64,000 nucleotides of DNA, taken from assembly GCA_008360975.2 (NCBI GenBank), contig CM039195.1:12577010-12641009 (forward strand), given 5' to 3'. Under the pieces are notes generated by a model. That model was not told the DNA's origin, did not search any database, and saw only the letters and a program-made list of their open reading frames with translations. Positions 49,326 to 61,000 of the stretch are shown piece by piece. Origin of the DNA: Lichenostomus cassidix. Lineage: Eukaryota > Chordata > Aves > Passeriformes > Meliphagidae. The position numbers were made by a program, and so were the translations under genes. Position 1 is the stretch's first letter. Each line of letters begins with the position of its first letter.

Positions 49326-51080
49326 TAATTTAAACTGTGGCTCCTAGGAATTGTCACTAGTGATAAAAACAACTGTATTAATGAGTGTGCATTATCAATA
49401 ATATCATTAGTGTGATTCTCTGATAAATGTCATCGTTTCAAAATCAATGTCAGGCAATTATTTTAACATATACACTGGATGGATTGTTTTCTAATAACCC
49501 TACAAATGTGTGTCTTGGTCAAACAAAGAGACAAATTCAGCTCCAGCTAAGCATGAAATACTCTGTAATGTTTTCATTATGAGGTTACATATGAGGCTGT
49601 TCATTAGACAGACTAAATAAGTAGACAATAAATAAAAATTGAAAGAGAGAGATGTTTAAGCCATCAGGATAAACCCGGCAGAGCTACAAGTTTTTCTCTG
49701 ATAATCAGACTGCAACCCTCCCAGATTGCTGCAAGAAGAGCAGTGCTGCCCTTTGCCAGCTGTGCCAGGTCAGGACAAACAGCTGGAGCTGTCCAAGCAG
49801 TCCCAGGTCAGTGGGAGCTCCTGCCCTTTGTCCTCCTTGGGTTTGGGGTCAGGGTATTCCCCACCAAGCCCAGCTTTGCTTTGTGGCTTTAATGAAAACC
49901 TCTTCCTATATTATAGAATAAATTATTATTGTTCTCTCTTGGATTATTGGTTTAAGTGTAATTAATTGATGACTAGTGGCAGGAAAGCTGGTATAAAAAA
50001 CCTGTCTTTTGTGCTGGCTGCAGTTTGTCCCACGGAATCAAGCTGGGCTTGCCACCTATTTCTTCCAGCTAAGTAATGATCATTTTGAAAGAGCATTACC
50101 AGAGTTTCTGGGATGTATATATAGACACACATGTAGCTGTACATTAGGCTCCATCAGTGAGCTTCTTCCTTTGCTTATCACTTTTACTATGAAAGGAAAA
50201 GATGAGGATAATATATACAGAGCATTTAAGAGTATTTGTTTTCCCTGAATGCACTCATTTTGGTGATATTCATCATCATTAGGCACAAGGTTTGCTCCCA
50301 TTCCTTTTTATTTTGGTGAAGAAAGCTTTCTCCCGAGCAGGATTTGCACTTGTACTGATTTGGATCCTCCCACTGGTGGAAGCTGTACGTATGAGCTGGA
50401 TTCAATGAGTGAATTGAAATTACAGAAATATGTACATAAATATTCATCTCTTAGGCTGTTTTCACCTCCTTTCCCCCCGAAGAAAGGCTGAGTGCTGTAG
50501 TCAGTGGATTAAGGCACTCTGAGCGAGGATGGGGAGGGATCAGGTATCAACTGCTCACTCACTGAGGCCATTGCAGTGACCTTGTCTCTCACAGAAAAGG
50601 ACTCAGGACACGTTAATGCTTCAATCAGCTGCTTCTTTGTACATCCCAGGGACAGCATGTCCCTGGTGGAAATGATGTGCAGCCTGTGCATTGCTCTGGG
50701 GATGGTGGCATTTTGCTTTCTCTGCTTTTACAGGAATTAGGAGCTTGGAGAAGTGTCCCTCCTGGAAACTGAGATGCCTAAAAACTTGGGAGTTATACCT
50801 TTAAAAAGGTATAAAGTCAGTGAAACCAAAGATCCCTATTTCCTTAACAACTATTGTTTCTGTGGTTTGGGAGTAAGAAAGATTACAGAGACCATTTCCT
50901 CATTGCTCTACCAGAACCAGGCACCTGCAGCCTACTCAGAACAAGTAGGATATAAGATTATTGTTATGTTTCTACATGTAAAGACTTTGTTAATTAAGCG
51001 ACATTTATCAACATTGCACACAATAGTCTCTCTAGAGGTCATTCTTTCTAGTTAGTGACAGCACTCTGAACCTAGAAGTT
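49326..51080. other. Unannotated AT-rich stretch
   Basis: 49.33-49.47 kb is rich in TAAT/ATTA and GATAA cores (CNE-like). Elsewhere no gene or repeat was recognised. Confidence 0.35.
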
Positions 51081-51086
51081 ATTATT

Positions 51087-51125
51087 AGAATTAGTAATTC
51101 TAGTAATCTAGAATTATTATTCTAA
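51087..51125. repeat. Cluster of small AT-rich palindromes
   Basis: AGAATTAGTAATTCT at 51087-51101 is a perfect 15-bp inverted repeat. It is followed by TCTAGA and TAGAATTATTATTCTA, which are also self-complementary. It is about 140 bp left of the CTTCC array. Confidence 0.65.
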
Positions 51126-51267
51126 GAATATGCCCATTTTAGCCAGTTCTTCAGTGAGAACTGTCTGAAGTGGGCAGAGGGGATAAAGTGCAGATGTGGG
51201 GCAGCCTGGAGCATCAAGTGTCGCAGAGGACACCCCCATGTCCTGCTTTTGTAGGAAGAGGGATAGG

Positions 51268-51420
51268 CTTCCCTTCCCTTCCCTTCCCTTCCCTTCCCTT
51301 CCCTTCCCTTCCCTTCCCTTCCCTTCCCTTCCCTTCCCTTCCCTTCCCTTCCCTTCCCTTCCCTTCCCTTCCCTTCCCTTCCCTTCCCTTCCCTTCCCTT
51401 CCCTTCCCTTCCCTTCCTTT
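51268..51420 (+). repeat. (CTTCC)n satellite-like array, about 30 perfect units
   Basis: An uninterrupted 153-nt pyrimidine tract made of perfect 5-bp CTTCC units, ending in CTTCCTTT. On the minus strand it is (GGAAG)n, a GGAA every five bases. Open frames through it encode Leu-Pro-Phe-Pro-Ser or Gly-Lys-Gly-Arg-Glu repeats and are artefacts. Perfection over its whole length suggests recent expansion, so length is probably polymorphic. Confidence 0.98.
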
Positions 51421-51647
51421 GCAGCATTAAATCTATTTGGTACAACTGTAGATTGTCCTTCTAGACACACACCTGTAAAATAAATCTGCCTTCATGAAAT
51501 ACCCACTTCCAACAACAAATGAAAGTTTAGTGGCTACTGCAGTGTTCTTGGGTGGTTCTCTTTGAAAGGTTCTTTACATTGGCATAAACTATATCATGAC
51601 CTCAGAAAATTTCCTGAACACCAACTTGAAAATGAAAATTCCCATTA

Positions 51648-51662
51648 CAAAAAAAAAAAAAA
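51648..51662 (+). repeat. Poly-A run
   Basis: About 14 consecutive A, about 20 bp before the MIR-like segment. Simple mononucleotide repeat. Confidence 0.8.
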
Positions 51663-51680
51663 TCTCATCTGGTTCTTCTG

Positions 51681-51750
51681 GAAGTAACTGATGCACAGTG
51701 AGATTAAATGACTTCACCAAAGAAAGACAACAGTCAGGTCACTCCCTTTA
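51681..51750 (-). mobile_element. Ancient MIR SINE remnant
   Basis: 'aactgatgcacagtgagatt' followed by 'aaatgacttcaccaa' and 'cagtcaggtcac' matches the antisense MIR core (AACTGAGGCACAGAGAGGTTAAGTGACTTGCCCAAGG…) over about 60 bases with scattered substitutions. Old, non-functional. Confidence 0.65.
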
Positions 51751-54700
51751 GACCCTTATTATGTCAGATACACATTTCATTTTGTGTCATCAACCACAGT
51801 GGTTCACAAGGACACGCAGCAAGATAATTTAAGGAATGTGATAGAAAATTTTCATGGAGTAAAGAACCTCAACGTGTTTTTAAAATGCAGGGGAGTTAGA
51901 TGCCTAACACTTACTTTGATCTGGATTTCCCCTACAAGCAGCTGAACAATTAGAGCACACAAAAATAACATTTACAGCCATTCATTGTCATTGTAGGCTA
52001 GAAATTAAAATGCCTTTGAAAATATAGACAGCTCAGGTGAAATGTCTGTAGTGTTCCTCTAATTTTTGACAGGAGGATACCTATTATTATCCAGCAACAT
52101 TGGGAAAAGGCTTTTTCTCCCACTGGCTCTATCAGATTTCACTCCTCTCTCACTTTCTTCCCTGCACTCAGCGATGGCTGCGTTTGGGCAAACTGCAATA
52201 AAAGGGTTTCTGCTTAGGGAGCAAAATAAACACCACATGGTGAATTAACACAACCAATCATCTCCCTCTCCAAACGACTTGCATTGCATTTGCTCCTGAT
52301 AGTAAGTGACAGCTGTGTTTAATGAGCTGGAAGAGCAGGTCAATAAAACACATATCTATAAAAACATAGATATGCATGTTGCTGCAGTGCCTATTCCATA
52401 GATCAGGCACTAAGGCAGCTCATGGTGCTTTACCCTCCCACATCTCCTCATCATGGCAGAGCACTGCAGGTTCCATCACACCAGATTAAAGATTATTTCC
52501 TCACACGGTGCTGCCAGCAATTCCTGAGTATTTAAAATGCATTTTTCCAATCTGTAGATTGGTGCAGATGATCAGAGGTGGCACCAAGGGTGTCTTTGCC
52601 TGGCTCTGTGGAGTTTATTCCTGGAACAAAAGCCCCTTGCCTGTTCCAAGACTGTTTTTCTGCTACTTCCCAAGGAAGAGTTATCTCTTGGAATCAGCTG
52701 CTCTGCACACTTTACTAATGCAAATAAACATTTCAGAAACACAAAACTAGAGAAGCTGCTGAACCCAAATAGTTTGGAGAGTTATTCCTAGGGGATACTG
52801 CAGCATTGCTGAAGTAAACCCAAGGTATTCCTTCACAGTAACTGTAGTAACTTGGTAGCAGAACCCTCTGCCAAGGATTGCCCAGCACTTCCAAAACACA
52901 ACATCCTTGCTGGATATTTATTCTCAGATCTTCTCTTAGGCTCAGAAATTGAGGCTTTCCTAAATCAATGTACTGGGGAAAAAAAAAAGGCAATAAAGGC
53001 ACAAGGTTACAATTTCAGTGCTTAAAGAGCATTTGAGCATCATTAGCCCAATCAAGGATATTCTCCAGACTGAGAGAAGGTGAAATGCTCTCAACCAACA
53101 ACCCAGGAGCAGAGCACAGCTCAGACCAACAGCTCACAGTTTCTAATTGCACTCAGAAAGGATCCTGGCAATAAAGTGCCCAAATTGCTACAGCAGGATA
53201 ATGATCCTCAAACTGGTGTGGAGGCATCTGGGATTGTGCCTTGAAAGAATCAAACTTCCTGGCTCTATTTTTTCATGTTCACACACAGGTCTGAAAAAGC
53301 TGAGTCAATCCTTTCAAAAGTGAAGTTAATGAATTAAAGTGTAGCAGTGAAGAATTTATTAAACATTAAGGAAAGGATCAGAGCAAATGCTCCAAATGCT
53401 GTGTCTGTGAGAGTAAAGGGAATGTCTAATTAGCTGTGGCTTTGCACCCTAGCACAGAACCAGCCAGCACTCCCTGGGTTTGCTTTCAGATCAAAACCCT
53501 GCCTGAAACAGGCATGAGAAAATAGAATTTGTCACACGCAGGATGAAATGAGGGAGTCCTCAAAGCCTGGTGGTCTGTCAGCTAACAAAGGCCTCCATCA
53601 GATTCCAGAGGAATCTGCAAGTACAGCAGGGGGAAGAAGCTCCAGGGTGAAGAATATGCAGGTTTGGAATGTCTACACAGGATAAGTATTCCCAAAAGAG
53701 CTCAGAAGGTGCAGGCAGTACATCAGCAGTCACCTACTCCAGCCCTCAATACTGTTAGAGAAATTAAATTAATAATTATCCCACGATACAAGGAGTCAAT
53801 CCTACCTGAACTGGTGGTTCACCCAAAGTTTGAATGCTGGTTACAAGAGGCAAAGACAGAGAAATGGTCTCCCTTACAAATCCCAGAGCCAAACTGCACT
53901 GAGACACACGACACTGCAATTCTCTTCTCATACCTTCCAGCCCCGCCTCAGACTTTCAATAAGAAATTGAAAATTCTTATTAACTCATTTCTGAAGGAGA
54001 GCAAAACCTCCCCGAGATGGTTTTAAATTTAATTGTTTGTGAAGAGCATCAGGACTCAGACACAGCAGTTTAGGGGAAGCGAACAGCTTTCAATTTACCT
54101 GGCAGCCTATTATGATCCCAGGCTGCTGAGGCAGAAAGTTCTGCACTCCAGCATCGCTGGGGAATCACTGTGGGGAGAGAGATTGGTGTTTATTTATGCA
54201 GCACATTGATGGGGAGCAGTGGGGGGTGAGGCAGGCAGGGCAAAGTCTCCCCTGAGCAGAACAGCTCTTGACTCCTGGCCTTGTGTCTCCAAACCTCCAA
54301 ACATTATTATCAATCTTAATATTAAGGAGGGACATTAATAAAGTGGCAAACAGAGCCCAAAGAGCAGAAGTATTTTCGGCTAATTGCACTTGTGTTCTAC
54401 AAACTCCCCAGGTTAAAGAAGCCCAAAGGAGCCTCCTGAATACTGAGCAGCTTCCAATGGGGTTTGAACAGAAATGGAGCAGATTTCCATCACTCTCGGA
54501 GAAACAGTGGGGAGCTGAGCAATCTGAAAAGGCAGCTCCTTACCTGCAAAAATGAACTGATTTACCTGTCTTTGAAACCTCTTAAGGTAGGCTACAGCCA
54601 GTTCATCCAGACACACTGCTATTTGCTTGGATGTGTGTTCTCTTTGCATGTGGAATTGGAGTCTCGAGCTCACAATTGCTCTGAAGCTGCCACAAGGACT

Positions 54701-57160
54701 CTGTAATCTTGTTTGAGCAGATTTTCTTTTGTTAAATTCCACATCCCAGTGAAAGTCAGTTAGACCAGTCTGGGGCGCTACTGTCAATGAAAATTTCCAA
54801 ACTTCACTTAGAGCAAGTTTAATAAGTCAGTCCCGTGCTGGTGGCATTTGCTGTGTTGTTTTCCTTGTCAGAGCTGCAACAACTGTGCACTTCTCTTTTA
54901 ATTCCATTCTGCAGTACTTGAAAAGGCTCAGTGCTGAATAGTTATGATTTCAACTCATTCCTCAGCAAAAGTCAGACCAGGGACTCTCTATTTTTTACGC
55001 CATTTAGCACCTACACAGAATTTCCAAGTGGATTTTGAGTCGCTTCTCCAGCAGCAAAGCAATTTAATCATAATTCTGGCCTTAGCTCTGACCAAGGCAC
55101 TTTGATGCTGTGCAAAGTTCTTCTACCAAGCACCTGAACTCTGCAGGAGCCAGGGCCTCCTCCTTGGTGTCTTTCATGGGTATAAAATCTACTTTATTTA
55201 ATATTATTTTGCAGAATTTGGTGCATCCTGTGGTGCCAGTATATTATATAATATTGCCTGATACTGGGAAGGTAACAGAACTGCCACACAATAGGCATTT
55301 TTAATTATCTAAATGAATATTTTTTTTTACAATCAGTCAGTAATTCTTGGTAAATTGGAAAACTGAGATTTATCATGCTAAAGGACAAAATGAAAGCATT
55401 TGATACAGAATATTAAATGGCCAAATAAAGTTAACTAGCCAGTTTTCATGACATAGCAGGGAGGATTATGGTGCTAAAGAGCAGCCAGAGTCCTGTTCAG
55501 GCCCTATTAATGCAAGGAATTTCCTCAATAACATTCTGAATTGCAAGCTCAAGCCTTGATAGCTCAGTCAATATTCTTAACCTGAATTTCTTCATCATTC
55601 ACAAAGCTTTGCAAATCAAAAGTGGGCTAAACCCACAATTTTTCAGTGGATATAGACGTTTAAATCAGTGGTTGCTGTGTTTTTCAGCCAGGCAATGTTT
55701 CCTCTCAGAGGAATGATAAAGTATGCTTTGTCCTGATATTTTAAACCAGAACACTATAATTTTGTAGCAAACACCTAAAAATTAAAATCTCATCCGTTGC
55801 AGTATCCTGGAAAGTATTTAAAATAATCCACATACCAACAAAATGCTATCATTTCAGAGTAGCATTTCCTAATTGTTCTGTTTATTCAACGTGGAGAAAG
55901 TAAAAATATTACATTTTAGCCCCAGTTTGCCAATGCCCCTCAGTTCTGCACACATGAACTTTGAACACTCGTGCAGCCAGAGGTGTCACTTGAACAGATA
56001 TTTAACTGCTTTTCTCAGTGACTTGCAATGCTTGAGTATCACAGACAGAATAAAATCTGCCTGATTAGGAAAACTCTGGAGGGAATCTCAAAATTAGTCT
56101 CTTAATGACTCTTATAATTTTAAAAATGAGATTAAAAAGTTAAAGAAATTATAAAAAATGAACCACCTTACAATGTGTTCTTTTATTGGGTCTTTGATTA
56201 AATGAAATCTGAGAAGGGATGACCCATGAATAATTGTCAGTTCATTTTAAAACTTCTGCTCTTTCCATCTTGCTATTCAGTCTCACTGAACTTCTAAAGT
56301 GCTTAATTAAAAAAAATGATTGGACCAAATCTTCAAAATTGTTCTGTAGACCTTGGATGCTGGAACAGAGTGAAGTTGCCAGGCTACCTTATTCCACTAG
56401 CAAAAGAGTAGGAAAAGAAAATCACTCAAACATTTCTATTTTTTTTCAAACAAAGCCCTCTCTGCTGGGGATCAGCATTGGGGTTTATACACACAGCCAG
56501 CCCCAAACACCTTGCTGTAAAGGAATCTGAACCCAACCACGTTTATTTTCCTGCTGCTTCATCTTCTCCCAGGTGTATTTGTTCTCCTCTCCAACCAAAG
56601 CTATCAAGCAGCTCTTGATTGCTCAGTTCTCAATGCCCTTGGAGTATGGGATTTCCTCCCAGGGCAGTTTGGTTCCTGCCTGTGCTCTCAGAGGATTCCA
56701 GGACAGCTCTTGTCCTTCCCCATCACAACCACATCCCCCTGCAGACTGCCTGATTTCAGCCAAAAACTCAGGAATTCTTTGTGTCTTTCAGGATACATTT
56801 GCACCTCCAGAAAATATCCTTGTGCTGTAATGGATGTTCCAACCCACGTTTCTGAGATGAGACTGAGCATCACTTAGATATGACTTGACACCAACTAGCA
56901 AGCAGGAGCATCTCGTGTGATGACCACAAAGACTTGTCCTGTGCTCTGGTTAAAGGTTCTTCAGTTGATGTTAATGAATTGCTCAAGCTGACTGAGCAAT
57001 TAGCAGCGAGTGACCCTCTGATGGACACAGCTGCAGCTCCTAGCTGTGCTTGGCAGTGAGCAGTTCTGATTGCCAGGAACACATTTGTTCCATCAGAACG
57101 TTTGATGGGTTGGTTGTACCCATTGCTCTGCTCTGAGAGAGTGAACAGAGCTGGCATTGT
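51751..57160. other. Unannotated non-coding stretch, about 5.4 kb
   Basis: No exon or transposon is recognisable. The longest open frame, 120 codons on the plus strand at 53664-54026, has no known domain and no splice or Kozak support, and it is within the range expected by chance. The remainder is AT-rich, with TATATAATATT-type patches near 55.24 kb. Confidence 0.4.
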
Positions 57161-57236
57161 CACTTCTCAGTGGGTGACAAGGAGGGCTTTGGTTGGATTC
57201 CATCTCAGAGGTCTTTCCCAACCTAAATCACTGTGT
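57161..57236 (+). mobile_element. CR1-family LINE 3'-terminal remnant
   Basis: 'ggctttggttggattccatc', 'tcagaggtctttcccaacct' and 'aaatcactgtgtga' match the sense 3' end of older avian CR1 subfamilies (…GATGATCTCAGAGGTC.CTTCCAACCTAAATGATTCTGTG). Only about 75 bp survives. It is in the opposite orientation to the other three CR1 copies and abuts the LTR-like element to its right. Confidence 0.75.
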
Positions 57237-57291
57237 GAACACTGAGATCAGGAGCTTTGAGCAGTCAGGAACAATCCCAGGCCACACTTAG

Positions 57292-57784
57292 TGATGTGGC
57301 AGGGCTCTGGGGGCTGCACGATCCAGCTCCCCCCCAGAACCTGGTCCCTGATCCGCGTAATTCCGCCGGATCCGGGGTGTGCGACCTGGTGAGATTCAGC
57401 AGGAAATAACAGTAGGACGAAGAAATGAACTGGAACTCCATCTCTGTTCTGCCAGGGAGGTTTATTTGGGGTAGAGGGAGAGGGTTACAGGAAAGGAGAA
57501 GGGGAGGGAAGCAGGGATGGGGTAGGGGCTGCCAGCGCAGAGATGAAGGACGTCTCCCTGATGCAGACACTGGCTTATAAGGGAAAGGAAAGGGGCAGGG
57601 CTGTCTCTCTCAGAGCCAGTCCCAGGAGGAGGAAGGGAAAATTGGCAAAGGGTGCACACCAAGAGGTTGTCAGGTACAGCAGGATGCGTATTTCGAAATG
57701 AACCAATAGCATACAGGGCAGGGGAACAAAGGAAGCCACATGGAGATCAGAAAATTGCATTACTATAACTTAGTGCCACCTACA
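57292..57784 (-). mobile_element. LTR-like element, family C (minus strand)
   Basis: On the minus strand this block carries, in order, a TGTAGGTGGCA start, a CCAAT box (ATTGGTTC near 57706), a TATA-type TTATAA (plus 57575-57580), AATAAA (plus 57461-57466) in an AAATAAACCTCCC context, a CpG-containing U5-like end (GGATCCGGCGGAATTACGCG) and TGCCACATCA at the end. The ends form an imperfect inverted repeat (TG-TAGGTGGCA / TG-ATGTGGCA), as LTR ends do. Open frames in it are chance. An 8-bp direct repeat, ACTTAGTG, occurs at 57286 and 57768 but does not sit exactly outside those ends. No internal retroviral genes. Only one copy in this window, so the call rests on layout alone. Confidence 0.5.
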
Positions 57785-58009
57785 CCAAGATCAGTGTTTT
57801 CCCACCCTGTGTGCCAATGGATGCACCCAGCAGGACACAGCTCTGGGGACTCCTGTCCTTGCTCAGCCCCATGGCACCAGGCATGAGGATTAATTTCTCA
57901 TTAACATTTCTGATTAACCCAGCTCTGTGTCTTTCTGCAACACAGATGCAAAGAAAGAATTCTAGTTGTGGAAGGTGGTGTTGCTACTCTAATATCACAC
58001 TGATAATTA
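57785..58009. other. Unannotated spacer
   Basis: Nothing recognisable between the LTR-like element and the MIR-like segment. Confidence 0.4.
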
Positions 58010-58090
58010 TCTCTAATTATTATTGTTATTTCCCATTTTAGGGAATTGGGACTTAAAAGTTGACAGAAGAGCTCAATGGCTTAGAGAATG
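58010..58090 (-). mobile_element. Possible ancient MIR SINE remnant
   Basis: 'aattattattgttatttccc' and 'attttagggaattgggactt' then 'gacagaagagctcaatggct' parallel the antisense MIR order (TTATTATTATCCCCATTTTACAGATGAGGAAACTGAGGCACAGAGAGG…) with many changes. Weaker than the 51.7 kb match. Confidence 0.35.
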
Positions 58091-61000
58091 AGAAAAGTCA
58101 AGTTACCAGGACAACTGAAGTTTAGACTATGCTGTGCTAAATTGCTGGGGCACATCCTTAAATTCATGACTTGTCCATTAAAATCAACTGCCTTCATCAA
58201 ACACCTTAAAAAACCCAACGTGAAATCTTCCCACAGCTTGAGGATGGCCAGTTCTAATCAATGTCACTGTCAGAGCCCAAGGTACATTAAATATTCCAAC
58301 TATTTCAGATAGCAGTACATGATGTTTTGCTTATTTTCTTTGTTTACCACTTCTCTTTCTGATTCAGGGTTTTAAAACCAGTAAAATTGAATATATTATC
58401 TCCACAGAAGAATCTCTTTTGTTGTCTCTCTCTCTCTCCCCACTCTGTGAGAATGTTAATTCTGCTGCAGGTCAGCTCTGGCGATCTGATGCCAACTCCC
58501 CAACCTCTCTCTATCTCCTGATAATAATTTTTTTAACAATAAAGATAAAACCAATCGTAACACGTTTTTGTAAGTGCCCAGGAAAAAAAAAAAACATATT
58601 TAAATTGCTGCACTGACTTGAAAGTTCAAGGAAGCAGAAAGAAGATGATTATGCTCCTTTATTTTCAGATTTTGATATCCTGGCAGGCACACTCTGACAC
58701 TGCAAACATGCTCTGCCTTATAATGCTACACTTAGTGATGAAATTTAAGGACATTTTGAAAAGTTATATAAGGAGATTTATTGACAAGAAACTCAAAACA
58801 CTGTCTTTGTAGACTTTATTTTATTGCTAAGTTTAATTAATGTTTCCTTCAACCTTGATCTAGATAATTCTATCCCTTGGGAGGAGGATGAGGGGAAATC
58901 GTTCAACAGAAAAAAAAAATCTACAGCTCTGAAAAATAAACTTTTAATTAAGACCAAGAAAACCCAACCAATCACAAAATCTAAACTCAAGACAAAGATA
59001 AAATGGAGCCATTTGCATTTTCTAGAGTAACTTCAAGCTATCTCCAATCAATGCACAGGGTGTCCCAATGCCAAATTTCTCCAAATTATGCAAAAAGAGT
59101 TCAGCACTAAAGCCAGCAGTGAATTCTAGCTGTAGCCACCTCAAATGTCTGTTCTTGTGAGAAGTGGAGTCCCAAGTCTCCATCAATCCACACAGAGATG
59201 GAAATTCCTGAAGGTTTGCATGACCAGGAAGTTTTCAATCAGAACTGCAGTGGGCTCAGAGAAATGGGAAAAAGGTCACGAAAACGTGTGCAGAGCTCCA
59301 GGGGCAGCAGGAGATGCTAAGAGCCAAAGCAGGGCTAACATTTTGGGAGAATTCCTTGCTATTTGCAGCCCCAGGGCTTCCTCACTGTTCGCTGTCTTGA
59401 CATTTAACTGACCTTGAAAGATTTCTCTTGCGTGAATTTGTCCAGTCTCATTTTTAATCTATGTAAACCTTATCAGCCATAAAATCTGACAGGGAGAACT
59501 TCCATGGCTTAATTAGAGGTTCTGTTAATCAGCAGCTCCTTCAGTTGTGAGGCTGCAGCACTTTCCTTTGGGGTGTCCTAACCCTTGCAGAGGGAGAGAC
59601 AATGAACCCTCATGGTCTATCAGTGCTCACATCTCCCTCAGGTGTCACACACCTTTGTCCCAAGCTCCCTCAGTGGCATTTCCTCTAGGCTGGAGAGCTG
59701 GTTTGTGATCCCTGATGTAGAAGCTCGCTGGGGACATTGTTCACACAATGAACAACTGTTTGCCATCCTCATGTAAACTGCACTCACAGTCTAAGTTTCA
59801 CTAAATTCAGCTGAAGGAGAAGAATAAAGCCTGATGTTGAAGAGCTCGAGAGAGAACCCAGAGTGGGTAAGGATACCCAGCACAGGTTTGGGAAGGGCAG
59901 GTGATGCTCAACCAAGCTCCTCGAGCCCTGGAAGATATTCATGCAGTGACAGAGCTGAGGAATACTGAGCTTGTTATCCTGCATTTCCTTTTCCCAAAAG
60001 CATTTGAAATAAATCTGCAGCAGAGATTAATGGCCAGGAGTCCCAGCTAGAGGTAAAAGTGGGGCAGTGGATCCAGAAGTGGTAGCAGGGCACAAGGAAC
60101 AGCAGCAGCTGAGGTTTGCACTGCACCTTGCCATGGAGCAGAGCCCTGGAAAGCAGCATTTGTGGGACACAGCACAGCCAGGCACTGCAGAATCAGCACA
60201 GAACAGCCTTTACAGGAAACTGCTGATTAATTTTATCTGATTGAAATTAGAGGAGCAACGAGAGCAAGGTGAGCAAACTGTAATTACAGTGGCAAGCACA
60301 AGGTACTCCCTGAGCAGGGCTCAGCAAGGACATGAACAATGCATTTCTACCTCTCCTGTAAGTCATCAAATATGTGTCAAAAATGTATTTCAAGGAATAA
60401 TCCACCCATTTCCAGTACCCAGGTCTGTGAGTTCATGTCGTGGCACTACTTTAGACAGTGATCTGATAAATGTTTCCTCTAAAGGGCCTTAAAGCAGCCA
60501 GCAAAAATACTAAAAATACATCTGATTTTTTTTCTGGTGTATTTTTATTGCTATCACCAGAATATGCAAGAAATACTTTCTCACACACTCTGGCATCCTA
60601 ATATGAAGATATCAAGGCAACCATACTTTCTCCTCTTTTTTGCACAAATGAGGAAAATCTAGCAGAATGACTTTGTTTGTGGAACAGTCTGGGATTTTTG
60701 TTATGGCAAGATTGTGTCACATTACACAAATATATGAGGTCCTAATGTACCATCCTCAAAGCACTTGGATACTGATTTGCAGCAATCCAGGGATAATTAC
60801 AACTTTTAAGGGAAGGAACAAAGAAATATTCCCCTACTGAGTAGTATAAATTCAAGACTAATAAGTAGTTATTAGCATCACACAAGTAGAGCTGTGTAAA
60901 TTATGCAGAAAAAGTATTTACAGATCCATTTCAGTTTCCAAGTGAATTACTTTCAGCCATGTGCCGGATGCTCACTTTCATAAAAAATTAAAGCTGTTGT

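Noticed and set aside
51117..51483. Open frames encoding Gly-Lys-Gly-Arg-Glu and Leu-Pro-Phe-Pro-Ser repeats
   Set aside because: Products of the CTTCC array, not genes.
53664..54026. 120-codon plus-strand frame
   Set aside because: No recognisable domain, no Kozak or splice context, and one frame of this length is expected by chance in 64 kb.
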